From: an uncultured Campylobacter sp.
GTDB taxonomy: Bacteria; Campylobacterota; Campylobacteria; Campylobacterales; Campylobacteraceae
DNA length: 64,000 nucleotides
Assembly: GCF_937981295.1 (NCBI RefSeq)
Contig: NZ_CALJPC010000087.1
Span: 12,320-76,319 of the forward strand
Reading direction: 5' to 3'
In this document: piece after piece, positions 36,427-44,397 of the stretch
Numbering within the stretch: the first letter of the stretch is position 1
Layout: each line of letters opens with the position of its first letter
Notes under the pieces: model-generated
Told to the model about the DNA's origin: nothing
Databases searched by the model: none
The model's input: only the letters and a program-made list of their open reading frames with translations
Made by a program: the position numbers and the translations under genes

Positions 36427-37362
36427 ATGAAAGTGGGATTTATCGGCGGCGGAAATATGGGCGAGGCGATGATCGCCGCACTTTGCAGAGCTGGCGGGCG
36501 AGATTGCACGGCGGGCGGAGAAAATTCCGCGCACGACGGGCGGAATTTTATGCCCGATACTCAAAATTTTACCGCTTGCGAGCGGAATTTCGCAAATTTA
36601 GAGCAGAATTTTGCGAGCCGCGAACGTGATTTCGCCTGTGTGCAGCCCCGCTCCGAGACAAAACTAGAAGTCCTAGCCTACGCCAGAAGCAAAAACGAAG
36701 CCTTGCGCAAGCGCTACGGCGTGCAAATTTTACAAGACGAAATGCGGCTGGCGCACGAAGCGGATATAATCGTGCTCGCGACCAAGCCCGCTAGCTACGA
36801 GGGGATTTTGCACCTGATCGCGCCCGAGCTCGCGGGCAAAATCCTGCTTCTTTTAGCGCCGAATTTCAAGCTAGAGCGCGCCCAAAATATCGTAGGTGCG
36901 GACGTTTTCGTGGCCCGCGCGATGCCAAACGTCGCTGCGGGTATCGGCGCGTCGGCTACTGCGCTGTGCTACGGCGAGTATTTTGATGAGGCCAGTCGGG
37001 AGATCGTACGAGCGCTAGCCGCCAAAATCGGCAAATTTTACGAGATAGATGAGGCTGGCTTTGCTGCATTTACGGGGATTGCAGGTAGCCTGCCTGCGTA
37101 TGTGTGCGCCTTTATCGAGGCGGCGGCGGACGCGGGCGTGCGGGGCGGACTACCGCGGGCGCTGTGCTACGACGCGGTAGCGGCGGCGGTAGAGGGCACG
37201 GCGCGCCTGGTGCAAAGCGGCAAGCGCCCATCGGAGCTTAAAGACGCGGTCTGCTCGCCTGCGGGCACGACGATAGAGGGGCTCGCGGCGCTCGAGGCGG
37301 CGGGGTTTCGCGCAGCGGTGATGGCGGCGATCGAGGCGTGCATCGCCAAAGCTCGCGGCTAG
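36427..37362 (+). CDS. proC: Pyrroline-5-carboxylate reductase with low-complexity insert
   Basis: Using ATG 36427, 5 bases after AGGAGCG, the protein is 311 residues; the upstream in-frame Met lacks a ribosome site. The Rossmann motif GFIGGGNMGEAMIAALCRAGG (4-24) is followed by an insert (~24-78, DNA 36496-36660) with repeated Asn-Phe pairs (TQNFTACERNFA, EQNFASRERDF). After it the ProC fold resumes: ILATKPAS, RAMPNVAAGIGA, FTGIAGSLPAYV and SPAGTTIEGLAALE. Without the insert the length (~256) is normal. The insert is in the turn after the first helix. A CATAAT lies at 36400-36405 as a possible -10. Confidence 0.9.
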   Translation: MKVGFIGGGNMGEAMIAALCRAGGRDCTAGGENSAHDGRNFMPDTQNFTACERNFANLEQNFASRERDFACVQPRSETKLEVLAYARSKNEALRKRYGVQILQDEMRLAHEADIIVLATKPASYEGILHLIAPELAGKILLLLAPNFKLERAQNIVGADVFVARAMPNVAAGIGASATALCYGEYFDEASREIVRALAAKIGKFYEIDEAGFAAFTGIAGSLPAYVCAFIEAAADAGVRGGLPRALCYDAVAAAVEGTARLVQSGKRPSELKDAVCSPAGTTIEGLAALEAAGFRAAVMAAIEACIAKARG

Positions 37363-38064
37363 CCTCGCCGCACCTCGTCGGTTTCGGATTTCAAATACGG
37401 CGCGTTTTTGGGCGCGCTAACATTGGGATTTTGTGCGGGCACTCTCTAGCAAAAATTTTGCCTTATCTTTAAATCGAATGAGTTCGCTGTTTCTGTAGCG
37501 GGGGAGTTTACTAGCCTTATGGCAAATAAGCCGGCAAGCTCATATTGCATTTAAAATTTTAAAATTTAGAGATTTTAGAAATTTTAGTTCAAAATTTTAC
37601 GCTTAAAATTTTAAATTTAGAGATTGTAAATTTAGCGCCCGCAGCAGGGCAAAATTTTGATTTTTATCGGCGCGAGCCTACGTCCACAACTATTAAAATC
37701 AAAATTTAGCGCAACATGAACGGATATGTCCGCGACTACGAACTTGAGAGGCAAGAACATAAAAGCGTAACGTAAGCGCTAAAAGAGGGCGTCCTGTACT
37801 GCGGTCTTGCGAGATACAAACGCAAGCCGCGAATTTCGCCGCTCACGCAAACAGCAAAGCAAAACTAGCCGCGCCGAGCAGTATTTTACTACCAAAGCGG
37901 GCCGTATAGAAACATATTCTGCCGCCAAAGCGAGCTGTAAATTTAAACTGCGTTTCGCCGCCTAACCACAAACCAAATCCACGCGCCAAATCCTACCGAG
38001 CTGCGCAATAAAATTTGACTTTCATTTAGCCAAAACTTCGCACGCAAAGCCACGATAAGCAAGA
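37363..38064. other. 702-base spacer with a short direct repeat
   Basis: It begins with GC-rich sequence after proC, then AATTT-rich. A 24-base repeat (TTAAAATTTTAAATTTAGAG core) occurs at 37551-37574 and 37603-37625, one base differing in length. A reading frame at ~37380-37450 encodes a short hydrophobic peptide but has no start, so no gene is called. Confidence 0.5.
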
Positions 38065-38703
38065 TCAGATAAATTCCTTTTCCAAAGGCTGCATCGCGTT
38101 GCCGTCTGCGTCGAAAAGTACCCGCCCGCAGACCTCGCAAACCTCGTCTCTAGGAGAGGGCTCGTCCGCGTCCAGCTGCCACGCCGACATCTCGCCGCAC
38201 TCGCAGTTTATGACGTAAAGGATCTGCCTCTTGCGGCGCTTGCCCCATGGCGCGATGCCCCAAAATAGCTCCTCGTGCTTTGCTAGCTTTTTAAAATCTT
38301 TCTCGGCGTCCTTGTGCGCGACGAGCAGATAATAAGCGTCGCTATGAAGATCCAAAGTAAAGAGCCTAAAATCGCTCTTTTTGAGCGCCTTTTGAAACTC
38401 GTTCATCAAAAATAGGCTCGCATCACCGCGCTCGAAACCCTCTTTTTTCGCTTTTTTTTCGAGCCTTGCGTAAATTTTATCGCACTTTATAGCCACACCG
38501 CTTTGCAGCGCACCTAGCCTAGAGCTGATAAATTTGCCTACATCGCCCGTCTCGTCCTCGCCTGCCCAATCAAGCACCCGCACGAGCCCTTTTGCGATAA
38601 GCGCATCCAAAAACTCGCCGTCATTCATCTCGCCCGTTTTCTCAAAACCGCCCGTATCGCCCGCCGTCAAATGCTTTAGGACGTAGCACTGATCTTTCGT
38701 CAT
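38065..38703 (-). CDS. Hypothetical protein with C-terminal zinc-ribbon-like cysteines
   Basis: This 212-residue soluble protein has no recognised family. The middle has a long charged helix (~75-105) and a strand-rich DFRLFTLDLHSDAYYLLVA (~115-133). The end has a Cys set CECGEMSAW then CEVCGRVLF (~168-196) that could bind one zinc. Its setting, next to DUF1963, SMI1/KNR4 and DUF4299-like genes, suggests an accessory or immunity role. An AAAGGAGCGAAAATGAC start context supports ATG 38703. Low certainty beyond being a real gene. Confidence 0.65.
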   Translation of the reverse strand: MTKDQCYVLKHLTAGDTGGFEKTGEMNDGEFLDALIAKGLVRVLDWAGEDETGDVGKFISSRLGALQSGVAIKCDKIYARLEKKAKKEGFERGDASLFLMNEFQKALKKSDFRLFTLDLHSDAYYLLVAHKDAEKDFKKLAKHEELFWGIAPWGKRRKRQILYVINCECGEMSAWQLDADEPSPRDEVCEVCGRVLFDADGNAMQPLEKEFI

Positions 38704-38799
38704 TTTCGCTCCTTTGATTAAATTTACCGCCTACGTGGGTCTGTTTAAATTTTACTCTCAAAAAGCTTTAAGCTCACTTTTCGCAACTCCTTACACTGC

Positions 38800-38841
38800 A
38801 AATTTAGCTCGCGGCGGCGGGTAAAATTTACGCTATAATTT
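38800..38841 (+). promoter_or_regulatory. Shared promoter module, copy 1
   Basis: These 42 bases start AAATTTAGCTCGC and end CGCTATAATTT, with TATAAT at 38834-38839. The same block recurs at 40816-40856 with two substitutions and a one-base gap, in each case ~25-40 bases before an ATG of an immunity-like gene. AAAAGGA (38867-38873) precedes the ATG here. Confidence 0.7.
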
Positions 38842-38878
38842 CACAAAAGCGCTAAAATTCCAACCGAAAAGGACGCAA

Positions 38879-39600
38879 ATGCAAACGCATCTGCAAGAAA
38901 AGATTAAGGAGCTGCAACGCAAGATCGCGCGCAAGATCACCTATTTTCAGACGGGCGGCGTGAGGCCGCGAGGCGCGATCGATGAGTGCTGGATCGGCCG
39001 CGTGCTCGCTTACGCGGCGGATGAGGAGCTGCCGACGGATCAAAACGGCGCGCCGATGCTCCCTCTAGCGCAGTTCTACCTGCCCGCGCTGCCCTACGTA
39101 CCGCAGGTCTTGGACGGCGTCAAGCTGCTTGTGGTCTTTATCTCACAGGATCTCATCGGCAAATTTGATGAGGATATGGACGGCCCGTGGAAGATCCGCG
39201 AGCATAAAAACGAAAAGGAGCTCGTCATAAAAGAGCTTGCAAATCCGCGCTCGCAGATAAAGCCCTTTCCTTTGCAACCCAAATTTGCCGCGGACGATAC
39301 GCCCGTTTGGGACGGCGGCGGGCTGGAGCCTGACGTCGTGCACGAAATTTTGGAGCTTAAAAGGTCGGTCGGGCTTTATTATTCCGACGTCACGGCTGGG
39401 CTGGAATATTACAACTGCACGAAGCTCGGCGGCCACCCTCCTTTTGCCAGTCCGGAGTGAGCTTCGGCGAGGGCTTTCAGTTCGCTTTTCAGGTCTCTTC
39501 AGACGAGAAGGCGGGCTTTAACGTCATTGACAGCGGTAGCTTGATGTTTGCTAAAAACCAGCAGAGCGGCGCGTGGAGCCTGTATTATGATTTCGATTAG
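38879..39600 (+). pseudogene. DUF1963 (YwqG-like) protein, frameshifted near 39440
   Basis: From ATG 38879 the frame encodes ~190 residues with the DUF1963 pattern, including LPLAQFYLPALPYVP and the end LEYYNCTKLGGH. It would then stop at TGA 39458. In the -1 frame at the CACCCTCCTTTTGCC run, translation continues as PSFCQSGVSFGEGFQFAFQ and on to DSGSLMF, ending LYYDFD at TAG 39598, which restores a complete YwqG-like protein of ~240 residues. One base is therefore missing, or this is a sequencing error or programmed slip. It is driven by promoter module copy 1. Confidence 0.75.
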
Positions 39601-39928
39601 GCGCGCGAAAGGCTTTAGCTTGCTTGCAAGATTCCGCCGCTTTAAATAGACGCTCGTGCCGAGTAGATTTACGATGGAATTTTATCGGTGCGCGGCTTTA
39701 AGCCCGCTCAGTGCGGATTAAATTTAAACGGCGGCGCGTCCCGATCGAGATTAAATTTAAACCGCCGAAGGACGAGCCGTATAGTTACAGGCGAGCCGAA
39801 TACGGCGAGCGAGCCGTGAAAAATTCGGCACCGTAAAATTTTAAAATTTTATAGCCTGAGATTTCGGCTTCGAGCTTAAAATTTAAGGCATGCTTGAAAT
39901 TTTAACCCGCAAATTTAAAGGAGCGAAA
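39601..39928. other. 328-base spacer before the SMI1/KNR4 gene
   Basis: AATTT-containing units and short GC-rich blocks are seen. AAAGGAG at ~39916 is the ribosome site of the next gene. No convincing -10 box; nothing else recognised. Confidence 0.45.
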
Positions 39929-40738
39929 ATGAACGCAAACGAACTTGCAAACATCTGGCGCAGGCCGATCTACCTGCCCTATCTACAAGATCCGCTCACT
40001 CCAGAGGCGCTGAGGGCCGCAGAAGAGGAGCTAGGTCGCGCTCTGCCACGCGAGCTAGTCATGATGCTAAGCGTGCAAAACGGCGGCTACCTGCGCTACG
40101 AGCTGGAGAGCTACCCGCTGGACGCCGTCAGCGGCATCGGCGAGGCGCATCCGTCGCTTACGCGCTTTAGCTGGGGCGAGGAGCGCGAGTGCGTGAGCTT
40201 CGAGCTTGACGGGCTGGTGCCATTCAGCGGCGACGGGCATTGGTATCTGTGCCTGGACTACCGCGCGAGCGAACAGCCTGCGGTCACCTACATCGACGTC
40301 GAGTGCGACGAGCAAAGCATCATCGCGCAGGACTTCGCTTCGTTTTTAGCGCTTTTGCGGCTCGACACTAGCGGCAAGATCGCGCTGCAAACGGGGCTCG
40401 ATCTAGACGGCACGAAGGCGCGGCTGGAGGAAATTTTGAGCGTGCGCGCTAGAGCCGCCGATCCGCAGCTTTACGGCTTTAGCGTGTATAATTTCACTCG
40501 CAATAGCGGTATGCTGAGCCTTAGTCCGAACGAGGTTCGGCTCGGATTTGCCAGGCGGGGCGAGCGGCGGTTTAAAGAGCTTAAAAACTTCAGCGAGCCC
40601 GCCCTACGCCATGCTGAGCTGGACGCCGGCGCGATGATACTTGACGTTTTCAAAGAGGAGTTGATGGGTGAAATTTTGCGCGAGCTCAAGAGCGCAGGCT
40701 TGTGCGCACAGAGCCTAAAAGACGCAGTCGGCGCGTAA
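39929..40738 (+). CDS. SMI1/KNR4 (SUKH) family protein
   Basis: With ATG 39929, 6 bases after AAAGGAG, the protein is 269 residues. It has the SUKH signatures: IWRRPIYLPYLQDPLTPEALRAAEEELGRALPRELVMML in the first ~50 residues, the NGGYLRYE turn (~55-62), LVPFSGDGHWYLCLDY (~99-114) and the acidic ITYIDVECDEQ-type strand ahead of FASFLALL. The ~100-residue C-terminal extension is unassigned. SUKH proteins commonly neutralise polymorphic toxins, but none is visible here. Conservation of a house role cannot be excluded. Confidence 0.85.
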   Translation: MNANELANIWRRPIYLPYLQDPLTPEALRAAEEELGRALPRELVMMLSVQNGGYLRYELESYPLDAVSGIGEAHPSLTRFSWGEERECVSFELDGLVPFSGDGHWYLCLDYRASEQPAVTYIDVECDEQSIIAQDFASFLALLRLDTSGKIALQTGLDLDGTKARLEEILSVRARAADPQLYGFSVYNFTRNSGMLSLSPNEVRLGFARRGERRFKELKNFSEPALRHAELDAGAMILDVFKEELMGEILRELKSAGLCAQSLKDAVGA

Positions 40739-40815
40739 GCTTTTGCGATTATTAGTGAGTTTTGTGACGGCTGCGGCGCACGCTTGTGCAACCAGCAACG
40801 CGGGCTTGCACGCGT

Positions 40816-40856
40816 AAATTTAGCTCGCCGTGGCGGGTAAAATTTCGCTATAATTT
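40816..40856 (+). promoter_or_regulatory. Shared promoter module, copy 2
   Basis: This block is nearly identical to 38800-38841, with TATAAT at 40849-40854. The following AAGGAG and ATG 40881 complete the expression signals of the DUF4299-like gene. Confidence 0.7.
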
Positions 40857-40880
40857 TGCCGTTTCAATAAGGAGAAAACG

Positions 40881-41810
40881 ATGAGCGTAGAATTCCGCAT
40901 CAAAAACAAAAAGCGACCGCTATTTATGGGGTATTCGGACGCCATGAGCGTTAGCAAGGCATTGGATCTGCTGCCCGATCTATCGGTGTTTGGCATAAAC
41001 GAGAGCGCCGAGGATTTCGACGAAAGGGCGTTTTTAAAATCGCTTTTGAGCGAGTATGAGTGTCTGATTTTGGGCGTGCGGGGCAAGAGCGGGCGCGGAA
41101 TGGAGCTAAGATATGACGAGGAGCAGCAAAGCTACGCCGTGCGCGTAAATACGCCCGCGACGATCTTTGATTGGGTTTTGGCGATCTCGTATCTGCAGGC
41201 GCTATCTAAGCAGCTGGAGGGCGAGATCACGGATGAAAACGGCGAAATTTACACTCACGACAGGATAGAGCAATTCGACTACGAGCGCGATATAGCGGCG
41301 GGGCTACATTCGATAGATCAGCACTTAAGCGGCGATACGGAGGTAAATTTTTGCTATGGGGTGCAGAGGCCTTTTGCGATAAACCGCGCGATGATGGATG
41401 AAATTTTAGCCTCATACAACCCCGCCGCCGAGTTTAGCAAGCGGCTAACCGAAGTGCAATATCTCGACGCTTACGACGCGCACCAGAGGTTTTACCGAAA
41501 TGGGGATGACGGCACGATAATGGGCTCATACGCGCTCACGCAAGACCTACCCACTATCCTGCCCTACAAGCCGTTTGTGGAGTGGCAAAACGCGGAGATG
41601 CTGAAAAATAGCGACGTCGCGCGCTGGCAGATCGCGCTCATAGGCATAGAGGGCGACGAAAACGACGCAGGTAACTACCGCGCCATCGTCGAGCTGGAAT
41701 ACGGCGAGTTTATCGCGCGGCTGCCGAAGCGAAACTACCGCTTCATCGATGCGAGCTATATTTTGGTTGACGGGCTAAACGTCAATCAGCTAAAGGCGCT
41801 AGCGAGCTAA
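40881..41810 (+). CDS. DUF4299-like protein
   Basis: This 309-residue soluble protein begins MSVEFRIKNKKRPLFMG and has a regular alpha/beta make-up, including CLILGVRGKSGRGMELRYDEEQ (~54-75), NTPATIFDWVLAISYLQALSKQL (~84-106) and a C-terminal RFIDASYILVDGLN. It resembles DUF4299, known mainly from Firmicutes; that assignment is from memory of the N-terminal pattern. Role unknown. Its company (SUKH, DUF1963) and shared promoter suggest an accessory function. AAGGAG lies 9-14 bases before the ATG. Confidence 0.6.
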   Translation: MSVEFRIKNKKRPLFMGYSDAMSVSKALDLLPDLSVFGINESAEDFDERAFLKSLLSEYECLILGVRGKSGRGMELRYDEEQQSYAVRVNTPATIFDWVLAISYLQALSKQLEGEITDENGEIYTHDRIEQFDYERDIAAGLHSIDQHLSGDTEVNFCYGVQRPFAINRAMMDEILASYNPAAEFSKRLTEVQYLDAYDAHQRFYRNGDDGTIMGSYALTQDLPTILPYKPFVEWQNAEMLKNSDVARWQIALIGIEGDENDAGNYRAIVELEYGEFIARLPKRNYRFIDASYILVDGLNVNQLKALAS

Positions 41811-41994
41811 ATTTTACTTGCGGTGAAATTCTGCAGAATTTTATCGAGGATTGACGCCGCAAAATTTAAAGACGCGGAATTCGCGGTAAATTTCGCGGCG
41901 CACAAAATTCTAAAAGATGGAATTTTATCGCGATGCAAATTTAAGAATTCCACCACGATAAAATTCCGTCGCGGTAAAATTTAGAAAGGTTAAA
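41811..41994. repeat. Spacer made almost entirely of AATT-centred units
   Basis: Across 184 bases there are about a dozen AATT-containing cores (AAATTC, GAATTC, AAATTT, GAATTT) separated by 8-20 bases of GCG-rich filler, for example GCGGAATTCGCGGTAAATTTCGCGGCG-type arrangement. This is the clearest non-coding example of the texture that forms in-frame inserts in rsmD, argS, proC and others. Confidence 0.6.
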
Positions 41995-42256
41995 ATGAAA
42001 AGGACCTACTACGATCTAAAAATTTACGATAACGGCATGATGCGAGGCGTGCTGCAAGAGGAGATCGAGGCGCTGCCGTTTTTCGGCTACTGGCAAAAGA
42101 TGGGTTCCGCAGGGCATATACATAGACGAAAGCGGCAAAGAGCACAGGCTCGTCTATCTGCACGACTGGGAGAAATTTTGCAGATTATTCGCTCGCGAAC
42201 AGGAGCTGCTTAAGCGCGCCCCGGCCGGTAGCGAAAATGAGCAATCCGAGCCATAG
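41995..42256 (+). pseudogene. Small hypothetical protein, frameshifted at ~42113
   Basis: ATG 41995 follows AAAGG and opens MKRTYYDLKIYDNGMM, ending in the YWQKMGSAG region. One base too many in the GCAGGGCAT context puts the rest out of frame (stop at 42211). In the +1 frame the protein would go on IYIDESGKEHRLVYLHDW and end at TAG 42254, giving a coherent ~87-residue product. I recognise no family. The second half has an acidic, ordered look, so the shift probably reflects gene decay or a sequencing error. Confidence 0.55.
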
Positions 42257-42336
42257 CGTATCTCGGTCGGCAGCGGAGAATAGCGGCGATCCTGGCGCAG
42301 CGCAAGTAAATTTTAGCCGATAAATAGCGGCGCGCA

Positions 42337-43317
42337 TTAATCAGCCAAAATCGCCGCCCCGCTTAAATCCGGGTTTAAATTTAACTCGTCTATGATAGAT
42401 AAAAGCTCTGAAATTTCCTTTTTAATTTCAGTGGCGTCCTCTAAGCTCGGCGGCGGCGAAAAAAGCGTCGTCTCAAATTTGTTTTTCGCTCCGTTTAAAA
42501 ATAGATAAAGCTTATCGTCCATAAACGCCGCGCTCACTCCCATTTTCCCCGCGAATTTTTCCTTTAGCTCGCGCAGGCGCTCCATAAACGCGGGCGTCAA
42601 AAGATACCTCGCCTCAACCTTATCGTCCGCAAAGACCCGAAATTCTTTGCTAAAAAACACGTCGTCCATCTGTTCTTTTTCGCCTATAAATTTAGTATTT
42701 AACGTGCGACTCGCGACTATCGTTTGCCCGTTAAATTTCTTGTAAAACTCGCAGACCAAGACCGAGCCGCTAAACGCCTGCATATCTTTCATCGTTGACC
42801 AAGCAAAAACTATCGCAGATAGCAAATTTAGCGCCGCCGAGTCGCCGATTTCCAGCGTCGCGCCGTTTGGGATGCGGATCGCTTCGCTGAGGTTAAATTT
42901 GACGCCGTTATAAATGCCGCTGATTTGATCTTCGGCGCGAAACTCATCGGGCGAATAGATGCCGATTTTGCGAAATTCTTTACGGCTGATGCCGGCATTC
43001 GGATCGTAGCTAAAATTTGGATCTGTGCCCCGAATAGCGGCGCGGACGAAAACGTCTTTATAAAACGCTTTGTAATCCCCCAGCTCGCTGGTCACTCGGC
43101 TCGCGTTAGCCATTAGTGCGGCTTGAAAAAACGGAATATAGATAATGATGAAAAATAGCGGTGCAAGGCGATTTTCAAAAAGATGCCATACGGCAAATCC
43201 GCCGCCTACGGGCAGCGCTATTATAAATAAAATTCCCAAAAACAGATACTTTATAAATGCTAGCCGGCACTCTTTTTGCTTTTTGGCGGTGGCAACTATT
43301 GCTTCGTTTATGTTCAA
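42337..43317 (-). CDS. DUF3137 family membrane protein
   Basis: This 326-residue protein has two membrane segments near the N-terminus (~23-44 and ~51-70) and a soluble C-terminal domain of ~250 residues. The stretch YKDVFVRAAIRGTDPNFSYDPNAGISRKEF (~87-117), then FRAEDQISGIYNGVKFNLSEA (~130-150), is the DUF3137 pattern. Members are poorly understood. The N-terminal helices anchor a cytoplasmic domain. It is read opposite to the neighbouring genes. The ATG has no strong Shine-Dalgarno. Confidence 0.72.
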   Translation of the reverse strand: MNINEAIVATAKKQKECRLAFIKYLFLGILFIIALPVGGGFAVWHLFENRLAPLFFIIIYIPFFQAALMANASRVTSELGDYKAFYKDVFVRAAIRGTDPNFSYDPNAGISRKEFRKIGIYSPDEFRAEDQISGIYNGVKFNLSEAIRIPNGATLEIGDSAALNLLSAIVFAWSTMKDMQAFSGSVLVCEFYKKFNGQTIVASRTLNTKFIGEKEQMDDVFFSKEFRVFADDKVEARYLLTPAFMERLRELKEKFAGKMGVSAAFMDDKLYLFLNGAKNKFETTLFSPPPSLEDATEIKKEISELLSIIDELNLNPDLSGAAILAD

Positions 43318-43460
43318 ATTTTGCCTTTTTCTAAATTTACGCAGCGGATTTCGCGCCTGGAGCGAATTTTAGCAAAATTTACGCCGCAAAGATACGACGG
43401 CGCGAGTAAATTTTATTCGGCGAATTTATAAGTCTATAAAATTTACGTCGCGGCGGCGAT

Positions 43461-43889
43461 CTACTCGGACGTGCGCTGATTTAGCCACATTTTAAGATTG
43501 CCCGCGCCCTCTTTTAGCACCCCAAATCCTGCCGCGGCAATACAGACAAAATTAATTAGCGAGCCCCTCCCGCCGACGTTTAAAATCCCAAAGCCTACAA
43601 TCCACAGCGCCGCGCCGAAGCCCAGCGTGCACACGGCGGTCGCGATCCCCAGCTTGCGGCGCAAAGGGCTTGGTTTGCGCGCTGTCTGAACTCGAGTGAT
43701 CACGTAGCTACCCGCATATCCTCCGCGGATGAAATACGCGCGCGCAAGCTCGCCCTCCTCCACGGGAATATCGTTAAACTCGCCGCGCAGCTTCACGCCG
43801 TCTATCTCGAAAAATACCCAAATTTTGCTATTTCCTCTTGCAGCGTGGACGCGGAGATTTCGAACCTCGCCCGTGATCTCATATTCCAT
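43461..43889 (-). CDS. Hypothetical membrane protein
   Basis: This 142-residue protein has an N-terminal ~70-residue beta-rich, OB-like part (MEYEITGEVRNLRVHAA, then KIWVFFEIDGVKLRGEF) followed by two hydrophobic helices (~85-105 and ~112-128). No family is recognised. GAGGAG precedes the ATG. It closes the accessory cluster and is on the same strand as the DUF3137 gene 143 bases away, so the two could be co-transcribed. Confidence 0.65.
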   Translation of the reverse strand: MEYEITGEVRNLRVHAARGNSKIWVFFEIDGVKLRGEFNDIPVEEGELARAYFIRGGYAGSYVITRVQTARKPSPLRRKLGIATAVCTLGFGAALWIVGFGILNVGGRGSLINFVCIAAAGFGVLKEGAGNLKMWLNQRTSE

Positions 43890-44397
43890 TTTATCTCCTC
43901 AAATAGCTCGCGCTTTGCTTCCACGCTAAATTCCGCACCGTAAAATTTTAAAATCAAAATTTATGCCTTGCTCGCAGCGCCGCCCGTAAAATTTTAAAGT
44001 TGAGATTCTGCGAGTCCTGAATTTAGAGCTAAGCCTTAAAATTTCATAGCGATAGAATTTTAAGTAAAGCTCCGCCGCTAAATTTAACTAATCGCATGCA
44101 TGGGCTATCTACGCCTTGCCGAATTTCGCACGTCGTAAAATCTCGGCGAAATTGCGCGCGCTACAAAAGCTCACAAACCCATCGCGGTAGTATCGCAGAA
44201 GCCGCCGCAAAATTAATACCACGCGGCAAGCAGGGCAAACAGGCGGTGCAAGACGCGAGCAGTGCAAAACAAACAGCGTACGGCAAACAGCACAAAACAG
44301 AAACTCGCGACGGACAGCGCACGGCGAGCAGTGAAAAACAGATGGCGTGCACGGCAGGCAGTGCAAATCGGCAAATGTGCGCCGGGCTACCAAGCGC
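43890..44397. other. 508-base spacer with a decayed CAG/CAA-type array
   Basis: The first half has AATTTTA units; the second half (44221-44390) is a degenerate tandem array (separate entry). Open frames on either strand here (for example 44109-44393) are composition artefacts of the array. Confidence 0.5.
44221..44390. repeat. Degenerate tandem array with CAG and CAAACAG cores
   Basis: Units of ~25-35 bases carry GGCAAACAG, GCGAGCAGTG, GGCGAGCAGTG and GGCAGGCAGTG cores. Spacing is irregular and copies are diverged. It resembles CRISPR only superficially: there are no constant repeats and no distinct spacers. Confidence 0.5.

Noticed and set aside
37380..37450. Short hydrophobic peptide (YGAFLGALTLGFCAGTL) after proC
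   Set aside because: No start codon in frame after the proC stop and no homology that I recognise.
44221..44390. CRISPR array
   Set aside because: Repeats are degenerate, of uneven spacing, with no distinct spacers, and no cas genes nearby.
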